Assembly (NCBI GenBank): GCA_012735335.1
Contig: JAAYHO010000013.1
Span: 1-16,087 of the forward strand
Direction: 5' to 3'
DNA length: 16,087 nt
Source: Gammaproteobacteria bacterium
GTDB lineage: Bacteria > Pseudomonadota > Gammaproteobacteria > Pseudomonadales > Pseudomonadaceae
Made by a program: the position numbers and the translations under genes. The notes under the pieces were generated by a model. The model was given only the letters and a program-made list of their open reading frames with translations, was not told the origin of the DNA and searched no databases. Positions within the stretch are counted from its first letter, which is position 1. Each line of letters begins with the position of its first letter. Below are positions 1-8,692 of this stretch, in pieces.

Positions 1-33
1 ACTCCATGGCACTGTACTCGGGCTCGCCCTTCT

Positions 34-109
34 GGGAACGTCGAGCACCAGCTCGATGAGCGGGGTTACCCTGACCGCCGCAGGGCGAGCTGGTGCCCGT
101 CCCTCCCAG
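34..109. repeat. Paired inverted REP-like hairpins (BIME-like), copy 1
   Basis: Two short hairpins lie head to head. The left one (stem-loop 41-56) is TCGAGC-ACCA-GCTCGA, extendable to 8 pairs with a G-T and a C-G pair. The right one (83-102) has the complementary TGGT loop, with one mismatch (A88 against C97) and one G-T wobble in its 8-pair stem. Read outward, each arm is preceded by GGGA/GGAG-like bases, as in REP sequences mobilised by RAYT transposases. The 29 bases at 34-62 are identical to 12010-12038, and 83-109 matches 12077-12103 with two differences. It lies 21 bases past the lipB stop, so it could also help end or stabilise the long operon transcript. No transposase is in the window. 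Confidence 0.8.
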
Positions 110-129
110 CCACCCCCGCCACCTCAGTG

Positions 130-744
130 CTACACCGCCAGGCGTTGGCGCAGTATCTGCTCCAGTTGTCTGGCCACCTGGCCGATATCCGCTGGCTGAT
201 CCAGCAGCTCGCGCAGTTGCACCATCCGCAGGCCGCTGTAGCCGCAGGGGTTGATGCGGCTGAAAGGCTCCATGTCCATGTCCACGTTCAGCGCCAGGCC
301 ATGGAAGGAACAACCCCGGCGCACCCGCAGGCCCAGTGAGGCGATCTTGGCATCACCCACATAGACACCCGGCGCATCAGCTCTGGGAGCCGCCTCGACG
401 CCGTATCCAGCCAGCAGTTCCACCAGGCTCTGTTCCATGGTGGTGACCAGCTCGCGCACTCCCAGACCCAGACGGCGCAGATCCAGCATCAGGTAGCCGA
501 CCAATTGCCCGGGGCCGTGGTAGGTTACCTGACCGCCCCGCTCCACCTGGATCACCGGGATATCCCCGGCGGCCAGCACATGCTCGGCCTTGCCCGCCTG
601 GCCCTGGGTGAATACCGGTGGGTGCTGCAGCAGCCAGATCTCATCGGGAGTATCAGCGTCGCGCTCGGCGGTCAGCTGACGCATGGCCTCCAGCGTAGGC
701 TGGTAGTCCACCAGCCCGAGGTGACGAACGATCAGCGGTGACAT
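130..744 (-). CDS. lipB: Octanoyl-[ACP]:protein N-octanoyltransferase LipB
   Basis: LipB moves octanoate from octanoyl-ACP onto the lipoyl domains of 2-oxoacid dehydrogenases and the glycine cleavage H protein, the first step of endogenous lipoate synthesis in the cytosol. At 204 residues it has normal family length. The signature RGG (69-71) followed by TYHGPGQ (74-80) is present, as are the catalytic lysine K133 (DAKIASLG) and cysteine C167 (INPCGYSG), spaced as in E. coli LipB (K135/C169). The start ATG shares one base with the TGA of the DUF493 gene (TGATG), so translation is probably coupled; no strong Shine-Dalgarno is visible. The usual partner lipA is not in the window. In Pseudomonas it lies just beyond lipB, and here the REP-like pair separates lipB from whatever follows. 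Confidence 0.97.
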   Translation of the reverse strand: MSPLIVRHLGLVDYQPTLEAMRQLTAERDADTPDEIWLLQHPPVFTQGQAGKAEHVLAAGDIPVIQVERGGQVTYHGPGQLVGYLMLDLRRLGLGVRELVTTMEQSLVELLAGYGVEAAPRADAPGVYVGDAKIASLGLRVRRGCSFHGLALNVDMDMEPFSRINPCGYSGLRMVQLRELLDQPADIGQVARQLEQILRQRLAV

Positions 745-1019
745 CAGAGCACCATATGCACCTGACCTGTAGCTTTCAGGTCAGTGTGCAGTTGTTGCAG
801 TTGCTCCTCGCTGGTGGCCTGCATGACCAGTCGCAGGGACTGGAAGCGGCCGTTCTTGCTGTCCTGCACCACCATGCGGCTGGCATCCAGCGCCGGGTCA
901 TGACGCCGGACCACCGCCAGTACCTGCTCGACCACGGTCTGACCGGCATTGCAGATCACCTTGATCGGATACTGACAGGGAAACTCGATCTTCGGTGCAT
1001 CCGGTGTGTTATCGCTCAT
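744..1019 (-). CDS. ybeD: DUF493 family protein YbeD
   Basis: This 91-residue protein belongs to the YbeD/DUF493 family, small ferredoxin-like (ACT-like fold) cytosolic proteins of unknown function that sit between dacA and lipB in many Gammaproteobacteria. Family-like stretches are [10 protein letters not shown] near residue 13 and the closing GQVHMVL. I chose the ATG at 1017-1019 because GGAG lies six bases before it and the length then fits the family (E. coli YbeD is 87 residues). The reading frame stays open upstream to 1148, but that part lies inside dacA and is not family sequence. It starts 13 bases after the dacA stop and overlaps lipB by one base. Its constant position beside lipB suggests a link to lipoate metabolism, but none is shown. 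Confidence 0.93.
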   Translation of the reverse strand: MSDNTPDAPKIEFPCQYPIKVICNAGQTVVEQVLAVVRRHDPALDASRMVVQDSKNGRFQSLRLVMQATSEEQLQQLHTDLKATGQVHMVL

Positions 1020-1032
1020 GCTGTGCTCCGCT

Positions 1033-2223
1033 TCAGTTGAACAGGCCGAAGAAGAACAGACGGATGCTGTCCCACAGACGACCGAAGAAACCGGCCTTCT
1101 CGACCTCGGCCAAGGCGACCAGCGGGCCGGTATGCACCACATCTTCACCCAGCTTCACTTCCACCTGACCCAGCACATCGCCCACCGCGATCGGTGCCTT
1201 GATCATCGAGTCCAGGGTGACGCTGGCTTCCAGCTTGTCAGCCTGGCCCTTGGGCAGGGTCAATACCAGACCATCGGCCAATCCGGCCTCGACCTGACTT
1301 TCCTGACCGGCCCAGACCCGGGCACTGGCGACCGCCTGATTGGGCTGGTAGAAGTGGCGGGTTTCAAAGAAGCGGAAGCCCCAGGTCAGCAGTTTCTGGG
1401 TTTCTGCGGCGCGGGCCTGCTCGCTGGCGGTGCCCATGACCACGGAGATCAGGCGCATGCCGTCACGCTTGGCTGAGGCCACCAGGCAGTAACCGGCCTC
1501 GTCGGTATGACCGGTCTTGAGGCCGTCCACCGTACTGTCACGCCAGAGCATGAGGTTGCGGTTGGGCTGGCGGATACCGTTCCAGACGAACTCCTTCTCC
1601 TTGTACAGAGAGTAGTGCTCAGGGTCGTCCTCGATGATGGCCTTGGCCATGATAGCCATGTCCCGGGCGCTGGAAACGTGGTTCTCACCGGGCAGGCCGG
1701 TGGCATTCTCGAAGTGGGAGTTGCTCATGCCCAGGCGCTGGGCATGGCTGTTCATCAGATCAGCGAAGGCTTCCTCGCTGCCGGCAATGTGTTCCGCTAC
1801 CGCGACACTGGCATCGTTACCCGACTGGATGATGACCCCGCGCAGCAGGTCGATCAGCGGCACCCGGTTGCCGACCTCGATGAACATCTTGGAACCGCCC
1901 ATGCGCCAGGCCTTTTCACTGACCAGCACCTCGTCGGACTCCTTCAGCTGGCCACGGAGGATTTCCATGCTGGCGATGTAGCTGGTCATCATCTTGGTCA
2001 GGCTGGCCGGGGGCAGCGGTGTGTCGGCGTTGTGCTCGACCAGCACCTTGCCGCTGTCGGCGTCGATCAGCAGATAGCTGCTGGCCGCTACCGTCGGTGC
2101 CGGGGGCATCAACGGTGCGCTGGCCTGGGGCTGGGGTTGCGGCTGGGGAGTCTGGGCCACGACAACCGGAGCCAGCAGCGCCGCTGTGGAAATGAACAGG
2201 GTATGGATTATCTTCTTGAACAT
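1033..2223 (-). CDS. dacA: D-alanyl-D-alanine carboxypeptidase (PBP5/6 family)
   Basis: This periplasmic penicillin-binding protein removes the terminal D-Ala of pentapeptide stems and so limits cross-linking. From the ATG at 2221-2223 it has 396 residues. A Sec signal peptide (KK, then a hydrophobic run to about residue 22) is followed by a Pro-Gln repeat linker (about 24-33). The peptidase S11 motifs are all present: SLTK (S74-K77), SGN (134-136) and KTG (236-238). A PBP5-type C-terminal beta domain leads to an amphipathic helix rich in Phe, Trp and Leu (about 379-396) that anchors the enzyme to the outer face of the inner membrane. A GTG three codons upstream (2230-2232) could also start it; neither start has a strong Shine-Dalgarno. 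It lies 40 bases after rlpA. The P. aeruginosa equivalent is called dacC/PBP5. Confidence 0.96.
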   Translation of the reverse strand: MFKKIIHTLFISTAALLAPVVVAQTPQPQPQPQASAPLMPPAPTVAASSYLLIDADSGKVLVEHNADTPLPPASLTKMMTSYIASMEILRGQLKESDEVLVSEKAWRMGGSKMFIEVGNRVPLIDLLRGVIIQSGNDASVAVAEHIAGSEEAFADLMNSHAQRLGMSNSHFENATGLPGENHVSSARDMAIMAKAIIEDDPEHYSLYKEKEFVWNGIRQPNRNLMLWRDSTVDGLKTGHTDEAGYCLVASAKRDGMRLISVVMGTASEQARAAETQKLLTWGFRFFETRHFYQPNQAVASARVWAGQESQVEAGLADGLVLTLPKGQADKLEASVTLDSMIKAPIAVGDVLGQVEVKLGEDVVHTGPLVALAEVEKAGFFGRLWDSIRLFFFGLFN

Positions 2224-2263
2224 GGTGCTCACTGTCTTGATTGTGTGGATGAAACGCAGCGGA

Positions 2264-3145
2264 TCAATTGGCGCTGACCAGGGCCGGTGTGCCCAGATTG
2301 GCCAGACGTAATCTTTCCATCAGCTGTTGCGCTTCGGCATGGCTGTCGACCGGACCCAGACGCACACGGTGCAGCGTGCGTGCATCAACCTTGACCGGAC
2401 TGACAAATACGGGTGTCTGCACCAGCCCCTGCACCTGATGGCGCAACCGCTCGGCGGCCTGATCGGAGGAGAAGGCACCCACCTGCAGGTAGAGCCCGCC
2501 TTCCAGTGCCGCACTGCGTGCCGCCGGACTGACCGGCTGCTGAACCAGTTGCGGGGCAGCACCGGGGTTGTTCTGCTGTTGCCAGACCACCGGGTCTATT
2601 CCTTCGACCTTGACCCGGGCGGTGCCGCGCTCGGCAAAACCGAGCTTGACCGCTCCAGCGTAGGACAGGTCGATGATACGGTCGGAATGGAAAGGTCCGC
2701 GATCGTTGACCCGCACTATGATACTGCGCTGGTTGTCCAGATTGGTCACTCGCACATAGCTGGGTAACGGCAGCGTCTTGTGTGCGGCGGTCATGCCGTA
2801 CAGGTCATAGTTTTCGCCGTTGGCGGTCAACTGACCGTGAAACTTGGTGCCATACCAGGAGGCCAGCCCGGCCTCCCGATAGTTGCGGCCATCCTGCATG
2901 GGAGTATAGCTGCGCCCCAGCACCCGATAAGGCGCAGCCTTGTACGGGCCGTAGTGCGGAGTGGGCACCGCATCGGGAATGCGCGATACATCCTGGAAGT
3001 AATCCGGAGCGCCATCCCGGGCCGGGCGTGGCTGGCTGACACTGCCGCTGTCACCCCGGTTCACCGATGATGAGGAGCAGGCGGTCAACAGGGCCAGCAG
3101 CAGACAGACAACCAGGGCCGACCCACCACGCAGCGGTTTGATCAT
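2264..3145 (-). CDS. rlpA: Septal/lateral-wall lytic transglycosylase RlpA, lipoprotein
   Basis: RlpA cleaves glycan strands stripped of stem peptides; in P. aeruginosa it acts at the septum. The 293-residue protein begins with a lipoprotein signal ending LLTAC (C23), with Ser at +2, which predicts outer-membrane sorting. The double-psi beta-barrel domain spans about 92-182 (GLASWYG to the GIDPV region). Residues matching those required in P. aeruginosa RlpA are seen: E111 (GENYD), H122 (AHKTLP) and D148 (NDRGP). A low-complexity Gln/Pro linker (189-212) leads to a SPOR domain (about 216-290, starting YLQVGAF) that binds denuded glycan. GAGGA lies four bases before the ATG, which overlaps the mltB stop as ATGA. 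The neighbours are all wall enzymes, in keeping with this role. Confidence 0.96.
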   Translation of the reverse strand: MIKPLRGGSALVVCLLLALLTACSSSSVNRGDSGSVSQPRPARDGAPDYFQDVSRIPDAVPTPHYGPYKAAPYRVLGRSYTPMQDGRNYREAGLASWYGTKFHGQLTANGENYDLYGMTAAHKTLPLPSYVRVTNLDNQRSIIVRVNDRGPFHSDRIIDLSYAGAVKLGFAERGTARVKVEGIDPVVWQQQNNPGAAPQLVQQPVSPAARSAALEGGLYLQVGAFSSDQAAERLRHQVQGLVQTPVFVSPVKVDARTLHRVRLGPVDSHAEAQQLMERLRLANLGTPALVSAN

Positions 3146-4155
3146 TGATTCCTCGCTTCCCTTATCAGATCAGCCAGTTGATGTACGACCATAGCGTACA
3201 TGACGCTCCTATTGTACCGGGTTATCACGTGCAGGTTGTGCAGGCCGAGCCAGTACTGGGTGTGATCCCCGGCGTCGAATTCGAAAGCCATGACCTGGGT
3301 GTCATCCGCCAGCTCCTGCTGCGGCGTCCAGCCCAGTTTCTTCAGCTCGCCGACGCTGATCTTGGCTTCCAGTCCGTGGTCCAGGGTGAAGCCCTTGGCA
3401 AACTCCTCGCCGGAGACGCTGGCGGGCACGGCAACGGTCTCGCCGTGCCGCCACTTGTGCTCGGCAAAATAATTGGCGGCGCTGCCGATGGCGTCCACCG
3501 GGTTGTTCCAGATATCGCGCACCCCGTCGTCATCAAAATCCACCGCATAGGCCTGATAGCTGCTGGGAATGAACTGGGGAAAGCCCATGGCCCCGGCATA
3601 GGAGCCGGTCAGGCTCAGCGGGTCGACCTGCTGCTCGCGGGTCAGCACCAGGAAGGACTTGAGCTGACCACGGAAGAACGGCGCCCGTGGCGGATAGTCG
3701 AAGCCCAGGGTGGCCAGCGCATCCAGCACCCGGTGACTGCCCTTGTTGGCCCCGTAGAAGGTTTCCACGCCGATGATCGCCAGAATCACCTCGGGCTCCA
3801 CGCCATACACTTTCTCGGCCCGGGCCAGCGCCTCGGCATGCTCGTTCCAGAAGGCGACGCCTTCGGCGATGCGCTTGTCGGTAATGAAGATCTTGCGGTA
3901 CTCATGCCAGGGCCTGACCCGCTCGGCCGGGCGGGAGATCGCCTCGAGAATGCTGTCCCTGCGCTCGGCCTGGGCCAGCAACTGGCGCACGTGCTCGGCA
4001 TCAAAGCCGTATTCCAGACGCATCTCCTCGACAAAGGGTTCCACCGCCGGGTGTTCACTGGTGTACTTGTCGGCTGCCGACAGAACCGGGCTGGCAACCG
4101 CCAGTGCGACAAACCATGCGCTGCTGCGCAACCATGCTGAAACCTGATGAATCAT
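3142..4155 (-). CDS. mltB: Lytic murein transglycosylase B (MltB/SltB1 type)
   Basis: This GH103 enzyme cleaves the MurNAc-GlcNAc bond to give 1,6-anhydro ends. From the ATG at 4153-4155 it is 337 residues. A Sec signal peptide ends near SPVLSA (residue 27) and has no lipobox cysteine, so the protein should be soluble and periplasmic like P. aeruginosa SltB1 at the same locus, unlike E. coli MltB. The catalytic glutamate is E131 in IGVETFYG. GAMGFPQFIPSSY (188-200) is the family substrate-groove motif, and DFDDDGVRDIW (206-216) resembles the EF-hand-like calcium loop of MltB. An upstream in-frame ATG at 4180-4182 exists, but it would put nine polar residues before the signal peptide, and the inner ATG has AGGAAGG just upstream. 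The stop overlaps the rlpA start. Confidence 0.95.
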   Translation of the reverse strand: MIHQVSAWLRSSAWFVALAVASPVLSAADKYTSEHPAVEPFVEEMRLEYGFDAEHVRQLLAQAERRDSILEAISRPAERVRPWHEYRKIFITDKRIAEGVAFWNEHAEALARAEKVYGVEPEVILAIIGVETFYGANKGSHRVLDALATLGFDYPPRAPFFRGQLKSFLVLTREQQVDPLSLTGSYAGAMGFPQFIPSSYQAYAVDFDDDGVRDIWNNPVDAIGSAANYFAEHKWRHGETVAVPASVSGEEFAKGFTLDHGLEAKISVGELKKLGWTPQQELADDTQVMAFEFDAGDHTQYWLGLHNLHVITRYNRSVMYAMVVHQLADLIREARNQ

Positions 4156-4158
4156 GTG

Positions 4159-4165
4159 CCTTCCT
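4159..4165 (-). promoter_or_regulatory. Ribosome binding site deciding the mltB start
   Basis: On the minus strand this reads AGGAAGG, with the AGGA core six bases before the ATG at 4153-4155. It favours that start over the ATG at 4182, giving a clean signal peptide. Confidence 0.65.
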
Positions 4166-4186
4166 GAATCTTTTCCAGTCATCCGT

Positions 4187-5329
4187 TTATCCCTGGCTCA
4201 TCCACTTGCGGTGTGTGTGGATGGACATCAGGATGCCAAATCCCGCCAGCAGCGTGATCAATGAGGTACCGCCGTAACTGATCAGCGGCAAGGGCACGCC
4301 GACCACCGGTAACAGTCCACTGACCATACCGATATTAACGAACACATAGACAAAGAACGTCAGCGTTACGCTCCCGGCCAATAGTTTACTGAATGCTTCC
4401 TGGGCGTGGTGGGTGATATACAGCCCCCGGGCGACAATCAGCAGGTACACCAGCAATAGCAGGCCGACCCCAACCAGGCCGAACTCCTCGGCCAGTACCG
4501 CAATGATGAAGTCGGTGTGCCCTTCGGGCAGAAAGTCCAGGTGCGACTGGGTGCCCTGCAACCAGCCCTTGCCGAACACCCCGCCGGAGCCGATGGCGGC
4601 CTTGGACTGGATGATGTTCCAGCCCGCGCCCAGCGGGTCGCTCTCGGGGTTGAGCAGGGTCAGCACCCGCTGCTTCTGATAGGAGTGCATGACGAAGAAC
4701 CACATGGCCACCGCCCCCGGCACCAGCAGGACCAGCGCACCGAGAATATAGCGCCAGCGCAGCCCGGCCAGCAGCAGGCCGAAGAAGCCGGAGGCGGCAA
4801 TCAGCAGGGTGGTGCCCAGGTCCGGCTGTTTTAGGATCAGCACCACCGGCAAGAAGATGATCAGCAGGCAGATGCACACATGTTTGAAACGAGGCGGCAT
4901 CTCCCGCCGCCCCAGATACCAGGCCACGCTCATGGGCATGACCAGCTTCATGATTTCCGAGGGCTGGAAGGTCAACACCCCGGGAACGCTCAGCCAGCGC
5001 TGAGCTCCCTTGGCCTCCGTGCCCACCAGCAGCACCGCCACCAGCAACAGCACCGATATCACATAGGCTGGAGGCAGCCAGCGCTCCATGAAACGCGGCT
5101 GCAACTGGGCAATGAACAGCATCACCGCCAGGCCGATGGCGTAGTGCGCGCCCTGACGATAGACCATAGGCATACTCTTGCTGCTGGCCGAGTAGAGAAT
5201 GAAGCCGGCAACCGCAGCCAGGATCAGGATCAGCAGCAGCAGCCAGGGGTCCAGGTGCAGACGCATCCACCAGGGTTCGCGCCGCAGGCCCCGCGCATTG
5301 GGTGGAGAGATACCAGCCAGGGGCTTCAT
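4187..5329 (-). CDS. rodA: Rod-shape SEDS glycosyltransferase RodA
   Basis: RodA is the inner-membrane SEDS polymerase that extends glycan strands from lipid II during cell elongation, paired with PBP2. The 380-residue protein has about ten hydrophobic segments after a positively charged cytoplasmic N-terminus. SEDS landmarks: FQPSEIMKL (121-129), KQPDLGT (167-173), the block GAGWNIIQSKAAIGSGG (234-250), and the essential aspartate D265 in QSHLDFLPEGHTDFI. SYGGTS (351-356) near the C-terminus is typical of RodA/FtsW. GAGGAGG (minus strand, 5337-5343) lies seven bases before the ATG, one of the strongest Shine-Dalgarno matches in the window. The ATG overlaps the mrdA stop as ATGA, so synthase and polymerase are probably made together. 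Confidence 0.98.
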   Translation of the reverse strand: MKPLAGISPPNARGLRREPWWMRLHLDPWLLLLILILAAVAGFILYSASSKSMPMVYRQGAHYAIGLAVMLFIAQLQPRFMERWLPPAYVISVLLLVAVLLVGTEAKGAQRWLSVPGVLTFQPSEIMKLVMPMSVAWYLGRREMPPRFKHVCICLLIIFLPVVLILKQPDLGTTLLIAASGFFGLLLAGLRWRYILGALVLLVPGAVAMWFFVMHSYQKQRVLTLLNPESDPLGAGWNIIQSKAAIGSGGVFGKGWLQGTQSHLDFLPEGHTDFIIAVLAEEFGLVGVGLLLLVYLLIVARGLYITHHAQEAFSKLLAGSVTLTFFVYVFVNIGMVSGLLPVVGVPLPLISYGGTSLITLLAGFGILMSIHTHRKWMSQG

Positions 5330-7194
5330 GGGGCAACCTCCTCATCAGGGGTGTCCAGCTCGAACTCGGAGTGCAGCCAGGCATCGAACAGGGTACGGGC
5401 AATCGGCGCGGCCACCCGTCCGCCGGACTCGCCATTTTCCACCATCACCGCCACGGCGATCTGCGGATCATCCACCGGGGCAAAGCCGACAAACAGCGCG
5501 TGATCCCGGTGCCGCTCTTTCAGCGCTTCGGAATCGTAACGGGCGCCCTGGGCGATGGCCACCACCTGGGCGGTACCGGTCTTGCCGGCCATGCGATAGT
5601 CGGCACCGGCCGCCGCAGCCCGGGAGGTACCCCGGGGGCCGTGCATGACGCTTTCCATGGTGCCGATAATGAAGTCCCAGTCAGCCGGGTTGCGCAACAC
5701 CACATCCGGCGGCGTGTCACTGTCATCCGGTGGCACACCATCAGCTTCGGCCAGCATGCGCGGGCGCTTCCATACCCCGCGGTTGGCAATCAAGGCCGTG
5801 GAATGCGCCAGTTGCAACGGTGTGGTCAGCATATAGCCCTGACCGATCCCGGTGATCAGCGTCTCCCCCGGGTACCAGGCCTGGCGGCGGGAGGCGCGCT
5901 TCCACTCCCGGGACGGCATCAGCCCTGCGGTTTCCTCGAACATGTCCAGCGATACCCGCATGCCCAGCCCGAACTGGCTCATGAACTCATGCATGCGGTC
6001 GATGCCCAGCTTGTGCGCCAGGTCGTAGAAGTAGGTGTCGTTGGAGCGGGCCATGGCCAGCTCCATATCCACCCAGCCGTCACCGTGGCGGTTCCAGTTG
6101 CGGTACTTGTGGGTGTTGTTGGGCAGTTGGTAGAAACCCGGGTCATAGACCCGCGCACTACGGGTGGTAACCCCGTAGTCCAACCCGGCCAGGGCAACAA
6201 TCTGCTTGATGGTCGAGCCCGGTGGGTAGAGCCCACGCAATACCCGGTTGAACAGCGGCTGGTCGAGAGAGTCACGCAGAGCACCATAATCCGCATGACT
6301 GATACCGGTAACGAACAGATTGGGGTCGAACGACGGCTGACTGACAAAGGCCAGCACGCCACCGGTTGCCGGCTCGATCGCCACCACAGCGCCGCGCCGC
6401 TGACCCAATGCGCGCTCGGCCACGGCCTGCAGGCGCGAGTCCAGATGCAGGGTCAGATCCTGTCCCGATTCCGGCTCGGTGCGCTTGAGTACCCGCAGCA
6501 CCCGCCCCCGGGCGTTGGTTTCGACTTCTTCATAGCCGACCTTGCCGTGCAACCTATCCTCGTAGAAGCGCTCCACCCCGGTCTTGCCGATATAGTGGGT
6601 ACCGGCGTAGGCGACCCGGTCGATGCTTTCCATTTCCCGGTCATTGATCCGCCCGACGTAGCCCACCGCATGGGCGAAATGCTCGACTTGCGGGTAATGC
6701 CGGACAAAGCTGGCCTGCACCTCGATACCCGGCAGGCGGAACTGGTTGACGGCAATGCGCGCGATCTGGTCTTCGGTGAGGTTGAACATCACCGGCACCG
6801 CCTCGAACGGACGGCGACGCTGGCCGAGGCGCTTGCGCAGTTGCTCGATATCCTCGGCATCCAGCTCCAGCAGCGATTGCACCAGGGCAATGGTGGCATC
6901 CAGATCCGGCACCCGCTCGCGGGTGATATTCAGACTGAAACTGGGGCGGTTTTCCGCCAGCACCACGCCGTTGCGATCATAAATACGCCCACGGGACGGC
7001 GGAATCGGCTGCACGTGTACCCGATTGTTTTCCGACAGGGTGGAATGGTGTTCGTATTGCACCACCTGCAGCCAATACATCCGCGCCATCAATCCGCCGG
7101 ACAGTAACAACACCACCAGCACGGCGAGAATGATCCTGCGCTGGACGATACCGGCTTCGTTGAGATGGTCCTTGATGCGAATCGGCTTGGCCAT
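5326..7194 (-). CDS. mrdA: Peptidoglycan DD-transpeptidase PBP2 (MrdA)
   Basis: PBP2 cross-links the strands made by RodA in the elongasome and is the target of mecillinam. The protein has 622 residues, close to E. coli PBP2 (633). A single membrane anchor (about 21-41) is followed by the pedestal domain (RGRIYDRNG, 68-76) and the transpeptidase domain with STIK (S327-K330), SND (384-386) and KTG (538-540). The region HYPQVEHFAHAVGYVG (166-181) is typical of class B PBPs. The N-terminus is rich in basic residues and cytoplasmic. The start lies three bases after the rlmH stop and no clear Shine-Dalgarno is visible, so translation may depend on coupling. It overlaps rodA by four bases. All catalytic motifs are intact. 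Confidence 0.98.
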   Translation of the reverse strand: MAKPIRIKDHLNEAGIVQRRIILAVLVVLLLSGGLMARMYWLQVVQYEHHSTLSENNRVHVQPIPPSRGRIYDRNGVVLAENRPSFSLNITRERVPDLDATIALVQSLLELDAEDIEQLRKRLGQRRRPFEAVPVMFNLTEDQIARIAVNQFRLPGIEVQASFVRHYPQVEHFAHAVGYVGRINDREMESIDRVAYAGTHYIGKTGVERFYEDRLHGKVGYEEVETNARGRVLRVLKRTEPESGQDLTLHLDSRLQAVAERALGQRRGAVVAIEPATGGVLAFVSQPSFDPNLFVTGISHADYGALRDSLDQPLFNRVLRGLYPPGSTIKQIVALAGLDYGVTTRSARVYDPGFYQLPNNTHKYRNWNRHGDGWVDMELAMARSNDTYFYDLAHKLGIDRMHEFMSQFGLGMRVSLDMFEETAGLMPSREWKRASRRQAWYPGETLITGIGQGYMLTTPLQLAHSTALIANRGVWKRPRMLAEADGVPPDDSDTPPDVVLRNPADWDFIIGTMESVMHGPRGTSRAAAAGADYRMAGKTGTAQVVAIAQGARYDSEALKERHRDHALFVGFAPVDDPQIAVAVMVENGESGGRVAAPIARTLFDAWLHSEFELDTPDEEVAP

Positions 7195-7197
7195 GGA

Positions 7198-7665
7198 TCA
7201 CTTGTGATAGGGGTGGCGGTTCAGAATGGTCCAGGCACGGTACAGCTGCTCGGCAAGCAGAATACGCACCAGCGGGTGCGGCAGAGTCAGCGGTGACAAT
7301 GACCAACGCTGGTCGCTGCGGGCGGTGACCTCGGCGGGCAGCCCTTCAGGGCCACCGACCATCAGGTTCACGTTGCGCGCCTCCAGCCGCCAGTTTTCCA
7401 GCTGCTCGGCCAGCGCTTCGGTCGACCAGGGCCGCCCTTCCACCTCCAGGGTGACAATGCGCTCACCCGGCTGGGTGGCCGCCAGCATCTGCTCACCTTC
7501 CCGGCGCATCAACCTGGCCACGTCGGCATTCTTGCCACGGGTGTTCAGCGGGATTTCCACCAGTTCCAGTGGCAGGTCGGCGGGCATGCGCTTGGCATAC
7601 TCGGCGTAGCCCTGCTCCACCCAGCGGGGCATGCGCGATGCCACGCTGATCAGCCGAATGCGCAA
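7198..7665 (-). CDS. rlmH: 23S rRNA (pseudouridine(1915)-N3)-methyltransferase RlmH
   Basis: RlmH is a SPOUT-class methyltransferase that uses SAM to methylate pseudouridine 1915 in helix 69 of 23S rRNA on the 70S ribosome. The 155-residue length is exactly as expected. The SAM-binding knot motif VGGPEG (103-108), [10 protein letters not shown] (128-137), EQLYRA (139-144) and the C-terminal HPYHK are all present. The start codon is TTG (7663-7665), since the family N-terminus RIRLISV begins directly after it and no ATG is available there. GGAG lies nine bases upstream and overlaps the rsfS stop. It lies six bases after rsfS, the usual pairing of these two ribosome genes. Confidence 0.97.
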   Translation of the reverse strand: MRIRLISVASRMPRWVEQGYAEYAKRMPADLPLELVEIPLNTRGKNADVARLMRREGEQMLAATQPGERIVTLEVEGRPWSTEALAEQLENWRLEARNVNLMVGGPEGLPAEVTARSDQRWSLSPLTLPHPLVRILLAEQLYRAWTILNRHPYHK

Positions 7666-7671
7666 GAGGGC

Positions 7672-8031
7672 TTACTCCGCCGAGGGCTGCTGTTGCTCAC
7701 GCCGGGACTCGGCACTCTGCCAGAGTTTTTCCAGGTCATAGAACTGCCGGGTAGCGGGCTGCATGATATGCACGACGATGTCGCCCAGATCCACCAGCAC
7801 CCACTCGCCGGACTCCTTGCCTTCCACGCCCAGCGGACGCAGGCCGCCGTCCTTGACCTTCTCGATGACGTTATCCGCCAGCGCGCCGACCTGACGGTTG
7901 GAGCCGCCGCTGGCAATGATCATGTAGTCGGTTACCCCGGTCAGCTCGCGCACGTCAATGCGTACCACATCCTTGGCCTTGAGTTCGGCCAGCGCGTCTT
8001 CCACGGTCTTGATCAGATCATCAATCTGCAT
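7672..8031 (-). CDS. rsfS: Ribosome silencing factor RsfS
   Basis: RsfS (Iojap/DUF143 family) binds L14 on the 50S subunit, blocks joining with the 30S subunit and so lowers translation in stationary phase or starvation. The protein has 119 residues from the ATG at 8029-8031. Family motifs are [15 protein letters not shown] (34-48), [14 protein letters not shown] (77-90) and FYDLEKLW (97-104). The tail after 105 is polar and Gln/Glu-rich. The frame is open upstream to 8100, but that part overlaps the end of nadD and is not conserved in the family. GAGGAAG lies 11 bases before the chosen ATG, a little far. It starts 16 bases after nadD ends, matching the nadD-rsfS-rlmH order common in Proteobacteria. 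Confidence 0.96.
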   Translation of the reverse strand: MQIDDLIKTVEDALAELKAKDVVRIDVRELTGVTDYMIIASGGSNRQVGALADNVIEKVKDGGLRPLGVEGKESGEWVLVDLGDIVVHIMQPATRQFYDLEKLWQSAESRREQQQPSAE

Positions 8032-8047
8032 AATGGTGTCTACTTCC

Positions 8048-8692
8048 TCAATTCGAGGCCTGATAGAGGCCCCGGGTTTCAATATAACCAAGCACTGCAT
8101 CGGGTAACAGAAAGCGCGGCGAGCGCCCTGCCGAAATCAGTGAACGAATATGGGTGGCAGAAATCGCCAGTGGCGTCTGTGCCAGGCAGAGTATCTCGCC
8201 ATGGGTTGCGGTCAGCGCCGAAGCGTCGCCGACACTGCGCGCCGCCAGCAGGTCCTTGAGCACCTCCGGCAGTTCGTGGTCCTGCTCCGGGCGTTGCAAC
8301 ACCACCAGGCTGGCCAGCGTCAGCAGCGACTCCCAGCGGTGCCAGCCGGGCAGTCCGGCAAAGGCATCCCAGCCGACAATCAGGAACAGGGTTGCTTCGC
8401 TGCCGAGTTCGGCGCGCAGCGCCTCCAGGGTTTCCACCGTGTAGGACGGGCGTTCCCGACGCAGTTCGCAGTCATCCACCAGCAACTGCTCATCCGACTC
8501 GGTGGCCAGACAGACCATCTCCAGCCGCTGTTGCGCCGTCGCGCCCGGGCGGTCCCGGTGCGGCGGCTGGGCATTGGGGATCAGCCGCAGCTCATCCAGC
8601 GCCAGGTATTCACGAACCTCGACGGCGCTACGCAGGTGTCCGAAGTGAATCGGATCAAAGGTACCGCCCAGAATGCCGACGCGCAGTGTCAC
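8048..8692 (-). CDS. nadD: Nicotinate-nucleotide adenylyltransferase NadD
   Basis: NadD adenylates nicotinate mononucleotide with ATP to give deamido-NAD, a shared step of de novo and salvage NAD synthesis in the cytosol. The 214-residue protein has the nucleotidyltransferase motif [11 protein letters not shown] (9-19), the substrate-loop region [15 protein letters not shown] (106-120) and the C-terminal [10 protein letters not shown] (177-186). The start is GTG (8690-8692), and GTGA overlaps the proA stop by four bases. This is the only start near the family N-terminus LRVGILGG. Confidence 0.97.
   Translation of the reverse strand: MTLRVGILGGTFDPIHFGHLRSAVEVREYLALDELRLIPNAQPPHRDRPGATAQQRLEMVCLATESDEQLLVDDCELRRERPSYTVETLEALRAELGSEATLFLIVGWDAFAGLPGWHRWESLLTLASLVVLQRPEQDHELPEVLKDLLAARSVGDASALTATHGEILCLAQTPLAISATHIRSLISAGRSPRFLLPDAVLGYIETRGLYQASN

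Noticed and set aside
34..109. CRISPR-like repeat
   Set aside because: There are only two inverted arms per site and no regularly spaced direct repeats. The hairpin layout fits REP/BIME elements.
2240..2267. Possible dacA promoter: TTGATC (2262-2267) and CACAAT (2240-2245), minus strand, 16-base spacer
   Set aside because: Each box matches at four of six positions, and transcription would begin almost at the start codon. Too weak to list as a feature.
3145..4140. Long plus-strand open frame antisense to mltB
   Set aside because: It is a shadow of the mltB codon pattern, with no signal peptide or recognisable domain.
5302..7107. A 601-codon open frame on the plus strand antisense to mrdA
   Set aside because: It mirrors the GC-rich codon bias of mrdA, whose catalytic motifs and length are certain. 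Its translation has no family-like pattern.
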